Assembly: GCF_030286045.1 (NCBI RefSeq)
Contig: NZ_CP127390.1
Coordinates: 124,001 to 188,000 of the forward strand
Direction: 5' to 3'
Length of the DNA stretch: 64,000 bases
From: Propionimicrobium sp. PCR01-08-3
Lineage (GTDB): Bacteria > Actinomycetota > Actinomycetes > Propionibacteriales > Propionibacteriaceae
Of this stretch, positions 25,239 through 33,338 are shown in pieces. A program made the translations under genes and the position numbers. The notes below the pieces were generated by a model that was given only the letters and a program-made list of their open reading frames with translations, did no database searches and had not been told where the DNA came from. Each line of letters opens with the position of its first letter. Within the stretch, counting starts at the first letter, position 1.

Positions 25239-25949
25239 CTACTGCAAGACCTCGACGATCTCGGCGGGGGAAATGTGGCGTCCGGTGAAGAACGGAACTT
25301 CGACCTTCGTGTAATGACGTGCTTCGGTGTAGCGCAGGTCGCGCAGCAGGTCGACCAGCTCAACCGGATCGTCCGCCTCCATCGGCAGCAACCACTCATA
25401 GTCGCCCAACGCGAATGCGGCTACCGTATTCGCGGTGACACCTTTGAACGCGGCACCTCTGCGTCCATGATCGGCGAGCATCCGGCCACGGTCGGCCGGA
25501 TCCAGCAGGTACCACTCAGGCGTGCGGACGAACGGGTACACCGTGAGCCAGGCCTTCGGCGCCACGCCACGCACGAACCCCGGCACGTGGGCCTGGTTGA
25601 ACTCGGCATCACGGTGCACCCCCAGCGCGCTCCATACCCGGACCAGCGGTGCGAGCAGCGAAGTGCGTCGAAGCTCGCGTACGGCCTGCTGAAGGTTTTC
25701 GGGAACCGGACCGTGTAGCCACACCATCAAATCGGCACCCGCGCGCAGCCCGCTCACGTCATACCAGCCGCGCACCGTGACATCCCTGCCGACGAGGGTG
25801 TCGACGCATTCTTCGAGCTCGTGGACTCCATCAGAAGCGGCGTCCATGGTCATCTCGTTGCCATGCGAGGAGTTCTTCAAACCGAAGACTGCAAACAGCG
25901 TAAAGGTGTCGTTTTCGGCTGCGTCCACGGTGGTCGGGGTTTCACTCAT
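25239..25949 (-). CDS. hemQ: coproheme decarboxylase HemQ (chlorite dismutase family)
   Basis: 236 residues from ATG 25949. The family blocks FTLFAVFGLKNSS, GADLMVWLHGP, AWLTVYPFVRTPEWYLLD and the C-terminal RYTEARHYTKVEVPFFTGRH are those of actinobacterial HemQ, which turns coproheme III into heme b in the coproporphyrin-dependent heme pathway. The tyrosine required for decarboxylation would be that of the VYPFVRTPEWY region. No other heme genes are adjacent. The enzyme is cytoplasmic and is a strong marker for a Gram-positive, actinobacterial heme pathway. Confidence 0.9.
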   Translation of the reverse strand: MSETPTTVDAAENDTFTLFAVFGLKNSSHGNEMTMDAASDGVHELEECVDTLVGRDVTVRGWYDVSGLRAGADLMVWLHGPVPENLQQAVRELRRTSLLAPLVRVWSALGVHRDAEFNQAHVPGFVRGVAPKAWLTVYPFVRTPEWYLLDPADRGRMLADHGRRGAAFKGVTANTVAAFALGDYEWLLPMEADDPVELVDLLRDLRYTEARHYTKVEVPFFTGRHISPAEIVEVLQ

Positions 25950-26013
25950 GCATCTATCGTCCAAGGCAATCCCTAGTTTCGCAACCCGGACGAGATGCCG
26001 ATCGACCATCACG

Positions 26014-26053
26014 CGAAAAATAGGATTCCCGGGACCATCCGGCCCCGGGAATC
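26014..26053 (-). terminator. rho-independent terminator of the PRC/DUF2382 gene
   Basis: GATTCCCGGG (26024-26033) and CCCGGGAATC (26044-26053) form a perfect 10-bp stem with a 10-base loop. On the minus strand the stem is followed by CTATTTTTCG, giving a U-rich tail. It lies about 100 bases past the stop of the minus-strand PRC gene and upstream of hemQ, so it separates the two transcripts. Confidence 0.8.
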
Positions 26054-26155
26054 ATCGGATCGACTATTGACGACCCGCCAAAGAATTACCGCTGAGTGTC
26101 GCTTCCTGGATCCAGAAACCGCCGCTCGACGCGCTCATTCTTCGTCATGCCCTTA

Positions 26156-26941
26156 TCAGCGCCGCCGAGCGTCGTCCTGATCGACGTCGATCTCCTCCTT
26201 GCGCAGGTCCGCGCTGACGGTCTCGCTGTCCTGCACGGTGCGCTTGCCGACGTTCACCTTCTCGGTGGCGACGGTCTCCTTGTCGACGACGGGTCGCTCC
26301 TCCTTGAGGGTGACGACTTCGTCCTCATTCGCGGTCTCACCGATCGGTCCGGCGGCTCGCGCCTCGGCCGAGTTCGGATCGATCGCCTCGCGGTCGACAA
26401 CGAGCTCCTCTCGCTGAACCGGGACCTCGATATTCTCCTTCTCGGTCCGGACGCGCTTGCGCAGGCGTGCCCGCCCCGCCTCCTGCTGCTGCGTGTTCAC
26501 CCGCAGGCGCTCCTCGTGGGCGACCAGTGTCTCCTCATCGCCGACGCGTGCGCGATCGCCTTCGGCCCGACCACGCACAGTGTTCGTTCCGCGACCTGCG
26601 GCCGGGGTGCCGTGCTCGCCGGAGGTCATGCCGTCCGCGTAATAGCGGAACAACTCGCTCTCCTCCTTGGGTGTGAGCTCCCCATCGGCCTCGATACTGG
26701 GCGCGCCCTTGATGAAGTCCTTCGAGAATGGCACGGTGAGATCGCCATTGTTCTGACGCGCGGCGTCAACCGGGAGGAAGGTCTCCCGAGTTCCGAAGAG
26801 TCCCAGATTGACGGTCACGAACTTCGGCCGGCCCGTCTGGTTGTCGACATAGATCTGCCCGACGGTGCCGATCCTCTTGTTCTCGTTGTCGTACACGGTG
26901 GCGTTCTCGAGCGCCCGGAAATCATTCTGGTCGTCGACCAT
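26156..26941 (-). CDS. PRC-barrel and DUF2382 domain stress-type protein
   Basis: 261 residues. Residues ~10-90 form a PRC barrel (NATVYDNENKRIGTVGQIYV, GLFGTRETFLPVDAA). Residues ~140-255 are DUF2382, a highly charged helical/strand repeat (ARLRKRVRTEKENIEVPVQR, EELVVDREAI, EVVTLKEERPVVDKE). The function of DUF2382 is unknown; in actinobacteria and Deinococcus such proteins are linked to desiccation and oxidative stress by context, not by biochemistry. A perfect terminator follows. The spacer upstream holds TTACATTGTAA, a dyad that may mark its promoter. Confidence 0.9.
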   Translation of the reverse strand: MVDDQNDFRALENATVYDNENKRIGTVGQIYVDNQTGRPKFVTVNLGLFGTRETFLPVDAARQNNGDLTVPFSKDFIKGAPSIEADGELTPKEESELFRYYADGMTSGEHGTPAAGRGTNTVRGRAEGDRARVGDEETLVAHEERLRVNTQQQEAGRARLRKRVRTEKENIEVPVQREELVVDREAIDPNSAEARAAGPIGETANEDEVVTLKEERPVVDKETVATEKVNVGKRTVQDSETVSADLRKEEIDVDQDDARRR

Positions 26942-27173
26942 ATGGTGTCTCCCGTCCTAGCTCATTGCTGCCCGTGGGTCGGGCGGCGTACCTCCCGATG
27001 TCTTCGGGTGTCATCACCCTAACGCGGTCGCCTTACAATGTAAACAAACCCCTGATCGTGGTGCTCGTTCCGCCGACGGATGCAGCGATCTGGAGCGGGA
27101 CGTGGGCTATCGCGCCGTCTACAGCGCCTGCTGAGCCGCGAGCAGTCCGCGTCTCCGCGCTCGTCATCCGCGC
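26942..27173. other. promoter-side spacer of the PRC gene
   Basis: 232 bp between the start of the PRC gene and the stop of ligD, both on the minus strand. The PRC promoter must lie here. On the minus strand it contains TTTACATTGTAAGG, an 11-bp dyad around 27032-27044, and a GGGTGATG stretch further downstream. No gene is evident, and promoter hexamers are not convincing. Confidence 0.3.
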
Positions 27174-29891
27174 TCACCGGGTTTTCTCCCAGCGGACATC
27201 GTCCGGGATGACATCGTCACGCCAACCGCGCCACACCGGTGATCTCAGTTTGCCTTCATGGGTGACCTCGGCGTAGGCGACCTCGCCCACCAGGCTCGGC
27301 CTCACCCAACGAGCGTCATGCCGATCTGCGGCCGGCACGTCGCCCAACGGAGGAGTCTTCCGCTCGATAGGTTGCAGCTTCTGCTCAAGATCATGTATCT
27401 GATTAGGGGAGATGCCAGAGCCGACGCGTCCGGCATAGTGCAGCGTCCCATCGTCGTCGGGCACGGCAAGCAGGAGCGAGCGGAGCCGGTCTTCGGCGTC
27501 CACCCGCCAGCCGACGATGACCGCTGACTGGTCGCGACGATGCTTGATCTTGATCCACTGCCGCGACCTGCGTCCGGGTACGTAGACCGAGTCCTGCCGT
27601 TTGGCCATCACGCCTTCCAACCGCTCGGCCTTTGCATGCTCCAAGGCCTTGGGCAACGAGCCATCGAACTGCGACGGCACCCGGATTCGCTCGGTCGGTT
27701 CAACCGCGGCTTCAAGCAGTTCGCGACGTTGGCGGTAGCCGGTGCGCATCAGCCGCCGCTCCGATCCTTCGACGGTCAGCGAAAGAACGTCAAAGAGCAT
27801 CAGAGTCACGGGATTCTCGCGGGCCAAGCGGGCTGCACGCCGTCCGTCCAAGTGCATGCGGGGCTGCAGCAACTCGAAGTCCGGACGACCGTCCTGGTCC
27901 AGAGCGACGATCTCGCCGTCCAGAATCGCAGCGTCGGCGTTCAACGCTGATGCCAACTCGGCGAGCTCGGGATAGCGCTCGGTGACGTCGTTGCCATTGC
28001 GCGAAACCAAGCGGACGCGGTTGCCCGCGACCAGGCAGATCGCGCGTACGCCGTCCCACTTCATCTCCAGCGCCCAGTCTTGGCCGTCGTCCAAGTCGTC
28101 CGGCGAACCAAGAGTGGCAAGCATTGGGGCCGGGGCCTCATCGGGGAGTTCGAGCTCGGGCTCTTTACCCAAATCCGATACGACTTTTGCGTCGTCGGGT
28201 TCGCTCTTCTTGCTTTTGTCGTCACCCTCGCGCAAGCCGTCGCCATGCGCGGAGTCCGGCGGTGAATCATCCGCTTTGTGTCCAGAGCCACGCTGACCCA
28301 TGTGCCGATCAGACCCGTCTTCTCCCTTGCCGACCCTCGATTGGGCGGCAGCTGGCTGATCCTTCTTGAATATCAGCAACCACTGCGCCTTCTCGCCCCC
28401 GCCGCTGGTGCGCACCAGCACGTAGCGACGGGGGAGACCACCGAGCCCACCTGTTTTGCGTCCATGCAGGACCACGATGATCTCATCGGAACGCCATTTC
28501 TCGACCTCGATGGTGCCGGCGTCCCAGATCGTGACCGTGCCGCCGCCGTACTGGCCTTTCGGAATCACGCCCTCGAAACTGCCGTAGTCAAGCGGGTGAT
28601 CCTCGACCTGCACGGCGAGCCGGTGCTCGTCGCTCGACAATGGAGGGCCCTTCGGCACCGCCCACGACGCAAGGACGCCATCGTGTTCGAGCCGGAAATC
28701 CCAGTGCAGCCGGCGGGCATGGTGCTCCTGAATGACGAAGGTCAACGCCTCGTCGCCTGCGTCGTCGGTCGGGACGTTGCCGGAGGAGGAGTCGGCGGAA
28801 TCCTCTTGCTTAGAGGTGCTGGATGTACCTTGCTTGTGGGTTTCCCTGGCTTTGCTCTTGCCGCCCGTGCTCTTGCCCGAGGCCTCCGGCACCGGTTCGG
28901 GCGTCAGATTGGCATCGCGCTTCTCGCGATAGCGGGTCAACTTGTCGGTCGTCCCCGAATCCGCGGAGCGCGACTTCTTGGGCGCCTCGGGTGCCTGATC
29001 AAAGGGCCAGCCCTGGTCGGCAATCGGGTCGAGGCCATCGGCGACCCGTTTCAGCACCTCGCGATAGTCCAACTGGGCGAGCTTCGGGTCATCGAGTTCG
29101 TCCCAGGTTCTGGGGCAGGCAACGGTCGGACGCATGCGTCCGCGCAGTGAATACGGACAGACCGTCGTCTTCGCCGCATTGTTCTGCGACCAGTCGACCA
29201 GCACCTTGCCCGCGCGCTCGGCCCGCTTCTGGATTGCGATGACCTGCTTGGGCGCTTCCTTTTCCAGTGACTCGGCGAGCTGCTTGGCCACCGCGGCGAC
29301 CTGATCGCTGGTCGTCCGGCCGTCGAGCGGGGCATACAAATGAATGCCCTTCGAACCCGATGTCACCGGCACCGCGTCCAGCTTCATATCGGTCAGAATG
29401 TCGCGGATCATATGTGCTACGGCGACGCACTCCTTCAGCCCGGCGCCCTCGCCGGGGTCGAGATCCAGGACCAATCTATCCGGATTACGGGGTGCTCCAT
29501 CGGAGCCGAACCGCCATTGCGGCACGTGGACCTCGAGTGCGGCCAGCTGGGCGAACCAGGCGAGCACCGCGGCGTTATTGGCCAGCGGATACACATTCGT
29601 CCGCTCTTTGTGGACGATCTTTCCGGTCGGAACCCAGCCGGGCGTACCATCTTCCAAGTCTTTGCGGAAGAAGACCTCGCCCGGATCGTCTGCGGTGCCG
29701 ACGCCGTTCACCCACCGTTTACGGGTCGCCGGACGCCAGGCCGCCTGCGGCACCAGCACCGGCGCGATCTGCAGGTAGTAGTCGAGCACGTCACCCTTGG
29801 TGGTGCCGGTTTCTGGGTACATCACCTTGTCAAGGTTGGATACCGCGAGCTTCAAGCCTCCGACTTCGATCGTTTGTCGCTTGGTGGCCAT
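27174..29891 (-). CDS. ligD: multifunctional ATP-dependent DNA ligase LigD (POL-PE-LIG)
   Basis: 905 residues from ATG 29891, with GGGAGG five bases upstream. The order is polymerase/primase (residues ~10-290; the Asp pair in RLVLDLDPGEG), 3'-phosphoesterase (~385-530; HHARRLHWDFRLEHDG and DHPLDYGSFEGVIPKGQYGG), then ATP-dependent ligase (~590-900; nucleophile Lys in ALEMKWDGVRA and RYPELAELA). This is the mycobacterial LigD order and performs end-filling, end-cleaning and sealing in non-homologous end joining. Two low-complexity charged linkers join the domains. It is divergent from ku, 76 bp away. Confidence 0.96.
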   Translation of the reverse strand: MATKRQTIEVGGLKLAVSNLDKVMYPETGTTKGDVLDYYLQIAPVLVPQAAWRPATRKRWVNGVGTADDPGEVFFRKDLEDGTPGWVPTGKIVHKERTNVYPLANNAAVLAWFAQLAALEVHVPQWRFGSDGAPRNPDRLVLDLDPGEGAGLKECVAVAHMIRDILTDMKLDAVPVTSGSKGIHLYAPLDGRTTSDQVAAVAKQLAESLEKEAPKQVIAIQKRAERAGKVLVDWSQNNAAKTTVCPYSLRGRMRPTVACPRTWDELDDPKLAQLDYREVLKRVADGLDPIADQGWPFDQAPEAPKKSRSADSGTTDKLTRYREKRDANLTPEPVPEASGKSTGGKSKARETHKQGTSSTSKQEDSADSSSGNVPTDDAGDEALTFVIQEHHARRLHWDFRLEHDGVLASWAVPKGPPLSSDEHRLAVQVEDHPLDYGSFEGVIPKGQYGGGTVTIWDAGTIEVEKWRSDEIIVVLHGRKTGGLGGLPRRYVLVRTSGGGEKAQWLLIFKKDQPAAAQSRVGKGEDGSDRHMGQRGSGHKADDSPPDSAHGDGLREGDDKSKKSEPDDAKVVSDLGKEPELELPDEAPAPMLATLGSPDDLDDGQDWALEMKWDGVRAICLVAGNRVRLVSRNGNDVTERYPELAELASALNADAAILDGEIVALDQDGRPDFELLQPRMHLDGRRAARLARENPVTLMLFDVLSLTVEGSERRLMRTGYRQRRELLEAAVEPTERIRVPSQFDGSLPKALEHAKAERLEGVMAKRQDSVYVPGRRSRQWIKIKHRRDQSAVIVGWRVDAEDRLRSLLLAVPDDDGTLHYAGRVGSGISPNQIHDLEQKLQPIERKTPPLGDVPAADRHDARWVRPSLVGEVAYAEVTHEGKLRSPVWRGWRDDVIPDDVRWEKTR

Positions 29892-29967
29892 GGGTCCTCC
29901 CGCCTCGGGTGCAGATCGCGCGCTTCGTTCAAGATTAAGCCTGGGCACACTGTGGTTCACTTGTTAT

Positions 29968-30915
29968 ATGAGGGCTATTTGGACGGGGACGATCAGTTTC
30001 GGGCTCGTGAACGTGCCTGTGAAGGCGTATTCGGCGACCGAGGACCACGACGTGCCGTTGCATCAGGTGCATGCCAAAGACGGTGGACGCATTCGTTACC
30101 AGCGCAAGTGCGAGATCTGCGGGCAGGTCGTGCCCTACGAAGAGATCGACAAGGCCTATGACGATGGCGAGAACACGGTCATCCTGACCGACAAAGACCT
30201 CAAGTCGCTGCCGGCCGAGGCATCGCGGGAGATTGAGGTCGTCGAGTTCGTGCCGACCGAGCAGGTCGAGCCGATGATGTTCGAGCGTTCGTACTATCTT
30301 GAGCCCGATTCGAAGTCGGCCAAGGCCTACATCCTGCTTCGTACTACATTGCAGAACACCGATCGGACGGCGATCGTGAAGTTCGCGATGCGGCAGAAGA
30401 CCAGGCTCGGCGCCCTGCGTGTGCGGGACGCGGCGCTGGTGCTTCAGTCGCTGTTGTGGGCGGACGAGGTCCGCGAGCCGGATTTCCCGTCCATCCATCA
30501 GGAGGCGAAGATCTCCAGTGCAGAACTCAAAATGGCCAAGTCGCTGGTGGACGAATTCTCGTCCGATTTCACACCCGAGGACTATGAGGACGACTACCAG
30601 CGTGAGCTGCGGATTCTGATCGACGAGAAGATCAAGAAGGGTGACACGGTCAGCACCGAGGAGACCTTCGGCGAGACCGAGCAGCAGGGCGAGGGCGAAG
30701 AAGAGGGCGGCGAGGTCATCGACCTGATGGCCGCGCTCAAGCGTTCGGTCGAGAAGCGCCGCGGCGAGAATGGTGCTTCAAAGAAGAACACCGAGAAGAG
30801 CGCATCCGCGAGCGGAGACGATTCGAGCGAGACAGGCAAGAAGAGCGCATCGGCCAAGAAGAGCCCGTCCGGCGGACGCAAGAAGGAGGCGTCCAAGAAG
30901 GAGAAGACTGCCTGA
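29968..30915 (+). CDS. ku: Ku protein of bacterial non-homologous end joining
   Basis: 315 residues from ATG 29968. MRAIWTGTISFGLVNVPVKA followed by YSATEDHDVPLHQVH is the invariant Ku start, and RKCEICGQVVPYEEI and MMFERSYYLEP, KSLVDEFSSDFTPEDYEDDY follow. It forms a homodimeric ring on DNA ends and recruits LigD. The last ~60 residues are a lysine/serine-rich tail (KKSASAKKSPSGGRKKEASK), as in other actinobacterial Ku proteins with extended DNA-contacting tails. The ligD gene is divergent across a 76-bp spacer. Confidence 0.96.
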   Translation: MRAIWTGTISFGLVNVPVKAYSATEDHDVPLHQVHAKDGGRIRYQRKCEICGQVVPYEEIDKAYDDGENTVILTDKDLKSLPAEASREIEVVEFVPTEQVEPMMFERSYYLEPDSKSAKAYILLRTTLQNTDRTAIVKFAMRQKTRLGALRVRDAALVLQSLLWADEVREPDFPSIHQEAKISSAELKMAKSLVDEFSSDFTPEDYEDDYQRELRILIDEKIKKGDTVSTEETFGETEQQGEGEEEGGEVIDLMAALKRSVEKRRGENGASKKNTEKSASASGDDSSETGKKSASAKKSPSGGRKKEASKKEKTA

Positions 30916-30985
30916 CGGACCAGGCCGCACTGGCCCCGAGGTGATCGCGATCGTCCAATCGAGCCATCGCAGCGGAGGGCGCGGC

Positions 30986-31041
30986 TTTCACCCACAGGGG
31001 TGGAGCCACGGCTGGCCGGCCATCCCTAGAGTTTTGTGGCA
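30986..31041 (+). promoter_or_regulatory. repeated upstream element, copy A (before DUF4235 gene)
   Basis: This 56-base stretch begins TTTCACCCACAGGGGTGG, with a CACCC-ACAG-GGGTG hairpin, continues into a GGCC-rich part and ends CTAGAGTTTTGTGGCA. A copy with about 80 percent identity lies at 36242-36296, also upstream of a gene start. The conserved layout and position suggest a promoter or leader structure; which sigma factor or ligand acts there is unknown. Confidence 0.5.
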
Positions 31042-31115
31042 GGTGAGGGATCTGTCGTTGCACGCCTAAAGAACCCGCGAATCCCTCGGAGCTCGGAGCA
31101 GGTTAGGAGACCGGA

Positions 31116-31412
31116 ATGGCAAAGAAGCAGACGGGCAGCAAGCCGGCGAAGATCCTTTACCGGCCGCTTGGCCTGATCGGAAGCGTGGTCAGCGGCGCTG
31201 TTGCCGGTGTCATCTTCAAGAAGCTGTGGAAGAGGGCATCGCCGTCGAGCAGCCAGGACACTCCGGATCCCCTGGAGTCCGAGTTCGGTCTGCGAGAAGT
31301 ACTGATCGCGGCCGCTCTGCAGGGTGCGATCTATGCCACGGTCCAGGCGCTTGTGAACCGTGGCGGGGCGAGGCTCTTCCAGCGGCTCACCGGGGAGTGG
31401 CCGGGCAACTGA
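31116..31412 (+). CDS. DUF4235 small membrane protein
   Basis: 98 residues from ATG 31116, with TTAGGAGA upstream. It has two hydrophobic segments (residues ~18-36, GLIGSVVSGAVAGVIFKKLW; ~60-78, VLIAAALQGAIYATVQALV) and ends in RGGARLFQRLTGEWP, the DUF4235 hallmark. The family is common in actinobacteria and of unknown function. A diverged, broken copy of its 5' region appears upstream of the topoisomerase gene near 36.4 kb. Confidence 0.88.
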   Translation: MAKKQTGSKPAKILYRPLGLIGSVVSGAVAGVIFKKLWKRASPSSSQDTPDPLESEFGLREVLIAAALQGAIYATVQALVNRGGARLFQRLTGEWPGN

Positions 31413-31512
31413 GATCAGGCCTGGGCTTTCCGGTTTGGGCGTACTTGAGGCGATAAGCTCATTCACCAGGTCAGCAGGTAGTTCGGCGGCCGCCCTCTTC
31501 CAGGAAGATGCG

Positions 31513-32532
31513 ATGACTCCAACCAAAATGACGCGCCGCACTTTCGGTGGGCTTAGCACCTTGGCCATGGCCAGTTTCCTGGCGGCCTGTGATCGCCAAC
31601 CGGCAGCATCGGGCGGGTCGTCCAATGTCACGTACCAGCTGTCCTGGACGCATTCCGTGCAGTTCGGCGGCACCTATGTCGCACAAGACCAGGGGCTGTT
31701 CGAAGGGCTGAACGTCAAGCTTGCCGCTGGTGGCCCGAACGTGGCCGGTGACGCCAACACGGTCAGCGGCGCCGCGCTGCTCAACATCTCGTCGAGCGAT
31801 GGCGTCGCCCGCTCCAACGCCGAGGGGGCCGACTTGGTCATCATCGGGGCGCAATACCAAAAGAGCCCGGCAACCATTCTCTCGTTGGCCGAAGCGCCGC
31901 TGGAACACCCTCAGGACTTGATCGGCAAGCAGATCGGAGTTGCCGGCACGGACACGCCGGGATTGACGGCGTTCTTGGCGACCAATGGTCTCGAGCAGGA
32001 TCAAGTGCAGTTCGTGCCGAGTCAGTACGATCCGGCTATTCTCACCGCCGGGCAGGTCGACGGTATCTTCTGTTTCTATAACGATCTGCCGGTCGCGCTG
32101 GCCGTCCAAGGCATTGCTGGCTATTCGATGTTGCTCGCCGACTTCGGCTATAACCCGATGAGCCAGACGTATACCGTGCGGCGCTCAAGCCTGGCCGACG
32201 ACGTTGAGAGAGATCAGATTCTTCGGCTCATCCGTGGGGACGCACGGGGATGGCAGCAGTACCGCGAAGATCCCGGGGCCGCCGCGGAGCTGACCATCAG
32301 GATGAATCCGGACGCCGGGCTCGATCTGGAGACCCAGCAAGAGCAGGCCGACGTCCAACTCGACATCATGTTCTCCGAGCTCACCGACCAGCACGGATTC
32401 GGCTGGTTCACCGATGAGCAGATCGAGGAGAATCTGAAGCTGTTCGAGCTGCTCGGTATCGAGGGCAGCGATGAGCAACTGTGGGATCGATCGATCCTCG
32501 ACGAGGTATACCGGGACGGCCCGACAGCGTGA
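31513..32532 (+). CDS. ABC transporter substrate-binding lipoprotein (NMT1/THI5-like)
   Basis: 339 residues from ATG 31513. The signal is TRRTFGGLSTLAMASFLAAC, combining a twin arginine with a lipobox Cys. The mature part has VTYQLSWTHSVQFGGTYVAQ then DQGLFEGLNVKLAAGGPNV, which is the NMT1/THI5-like fold start, and KQIGVAGTDTPGLTAFL. Relatives bind nitrate, sulfonates, taurine or pyrimidine precursors of thiamine; the tryptophan/aromatic content fits an organic, possibly HMP-like ligand, but this is not certain. Its stop overlaps the ATPase start. Confidence 0.88.
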   Translation: MTPTKMTRRTFGGLSTLAMASFLAACDRQPAASGGSSNVTYQLSWTHSVQFGGTYVAQDQGLFEGLNVKLAAGGPNVAGDANTVSGAALLNISSSDGVARSNAEGADLVIIGAQYQKSPATILSLAEAPLEHPQDLIGKQIGVAGTDTPGLTAFLATNGLEQDQVQFVPSQYDPAILTAGQVDGIFCFYNDLPVALAVQGIAGYSMLLADFGYNPMSQTYTVRRSSLADDVERDQILRLIRGDARGWQQYREDPGAAAELTIRMNPDAGLDLETQQEQADVQLDIMFSELTDQHGFGWFTDEQIEENLKLFELLGIEGSDEQLWDRSILDEVYRDGPTA

Positions 32533-33335
32533 GCCTCGCCATTGACCATCCGACCACAGCGCCACCTGTCATCTGCACCTCGCTCGCCAAACACTTTCCC
32601 GGTGCCGATGGGCCGCTGCCGGTGCTCGAACCACTCGACCTGACTCTCGAAGCTGGTTCGGTGACCGCGTTGGTCGGCCCATCGGGTTGCGGAAAATCGA
32701 CGCTGTTGCGGATCATCGCCGGACTCGAGCAACCCGATACGGGCGGATCGGTGAGTATCGGTGGCGATGAGCCGCTTGCGGTGCGGCGGCGTGGCGAATT
32801 GGCGATCGCCTTCCAGGACGCGTCCTTGCTGCCGTGGCGGACGGCTGCCTCCAACGTCGCGCTCGCTCAGCGACTGGCCCGGCAGCCGGTCGACCACGAG
32901 CGGATCGCCGGCCTGCTGGAGACGGTCGGGCTCAAGGGATTCGAGAATGCCCGTCCGGCTCAACTATCCGGCGGCATGCGGCAGCGGGCCGCGATAGCGC
33001 GCTGCCTGATCACCCGGCCAAGGCTGCTACTGCTCGACGAGCCGTTCGGTGCCGTGGACGAACTCACCCGCAAACGGCTGAACATCGAGCTACCGCCGTT
33101 GTGGTCGGGAACCGCCACGACCACCATCTTGGTCACACACTCGATATCGGAAGCCGTGCTGCTCGCCGACAGGGTGCTCGTGATGTCGGCGCGACCCGGA
33201 ACGGTGATCGCCGATCTGCCGGTCGACCTCGAGCGTCCCCGTCAGATGAGGCAGCTGCACGACGCGCGATTCACTCAGCTGGTAGACCAGATCGGTGCGC
33301 TCCTCGGTGTGGACGAACTCACCGCGGGAGGCTAG
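32529..33335 (+). CDS. ABC transporter ATP-binding protein (nitrate/sulfonate/pyrimidine type)
   Basis: 268 residues from GTG 32529, overlapping the previous stop. It shows Walker A GPSGCGKST, the Q-loop FQDASLLPWRTAASNVALA with the LLPW typical of the SsuB/TauB/ThiZ group, signature LSGGMRQRAAIARC and Walker B LLLLDEPFGAVDELTR. It energises the double permease encoded three bases downstream. Confidence 0.93.
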   Translation: MSLAIDHPTTAPPVICTSLAKHFPGADGPLPVLEPLDLTLEAGSVTALVGPSGCGKSTLLRIIAGLEQPDTGGSVSIGGDEPLAVRRRGELAIAFQDASLLPWRTAASNVALAQRLARQPVDHERIAGLLETVGLKGFENARPAQLSGGMRQRAAIARCLITRPRLLLLDEPFGAVDELTRKRLNIELPPLWSGTATTTILVTHSISEAVLLADRVLVMSARPGTVIADLPVDLERPRQMRQLHDARFTQLVDQIGALLGVDELTAGG

Positions 33336-33338
33336 CAG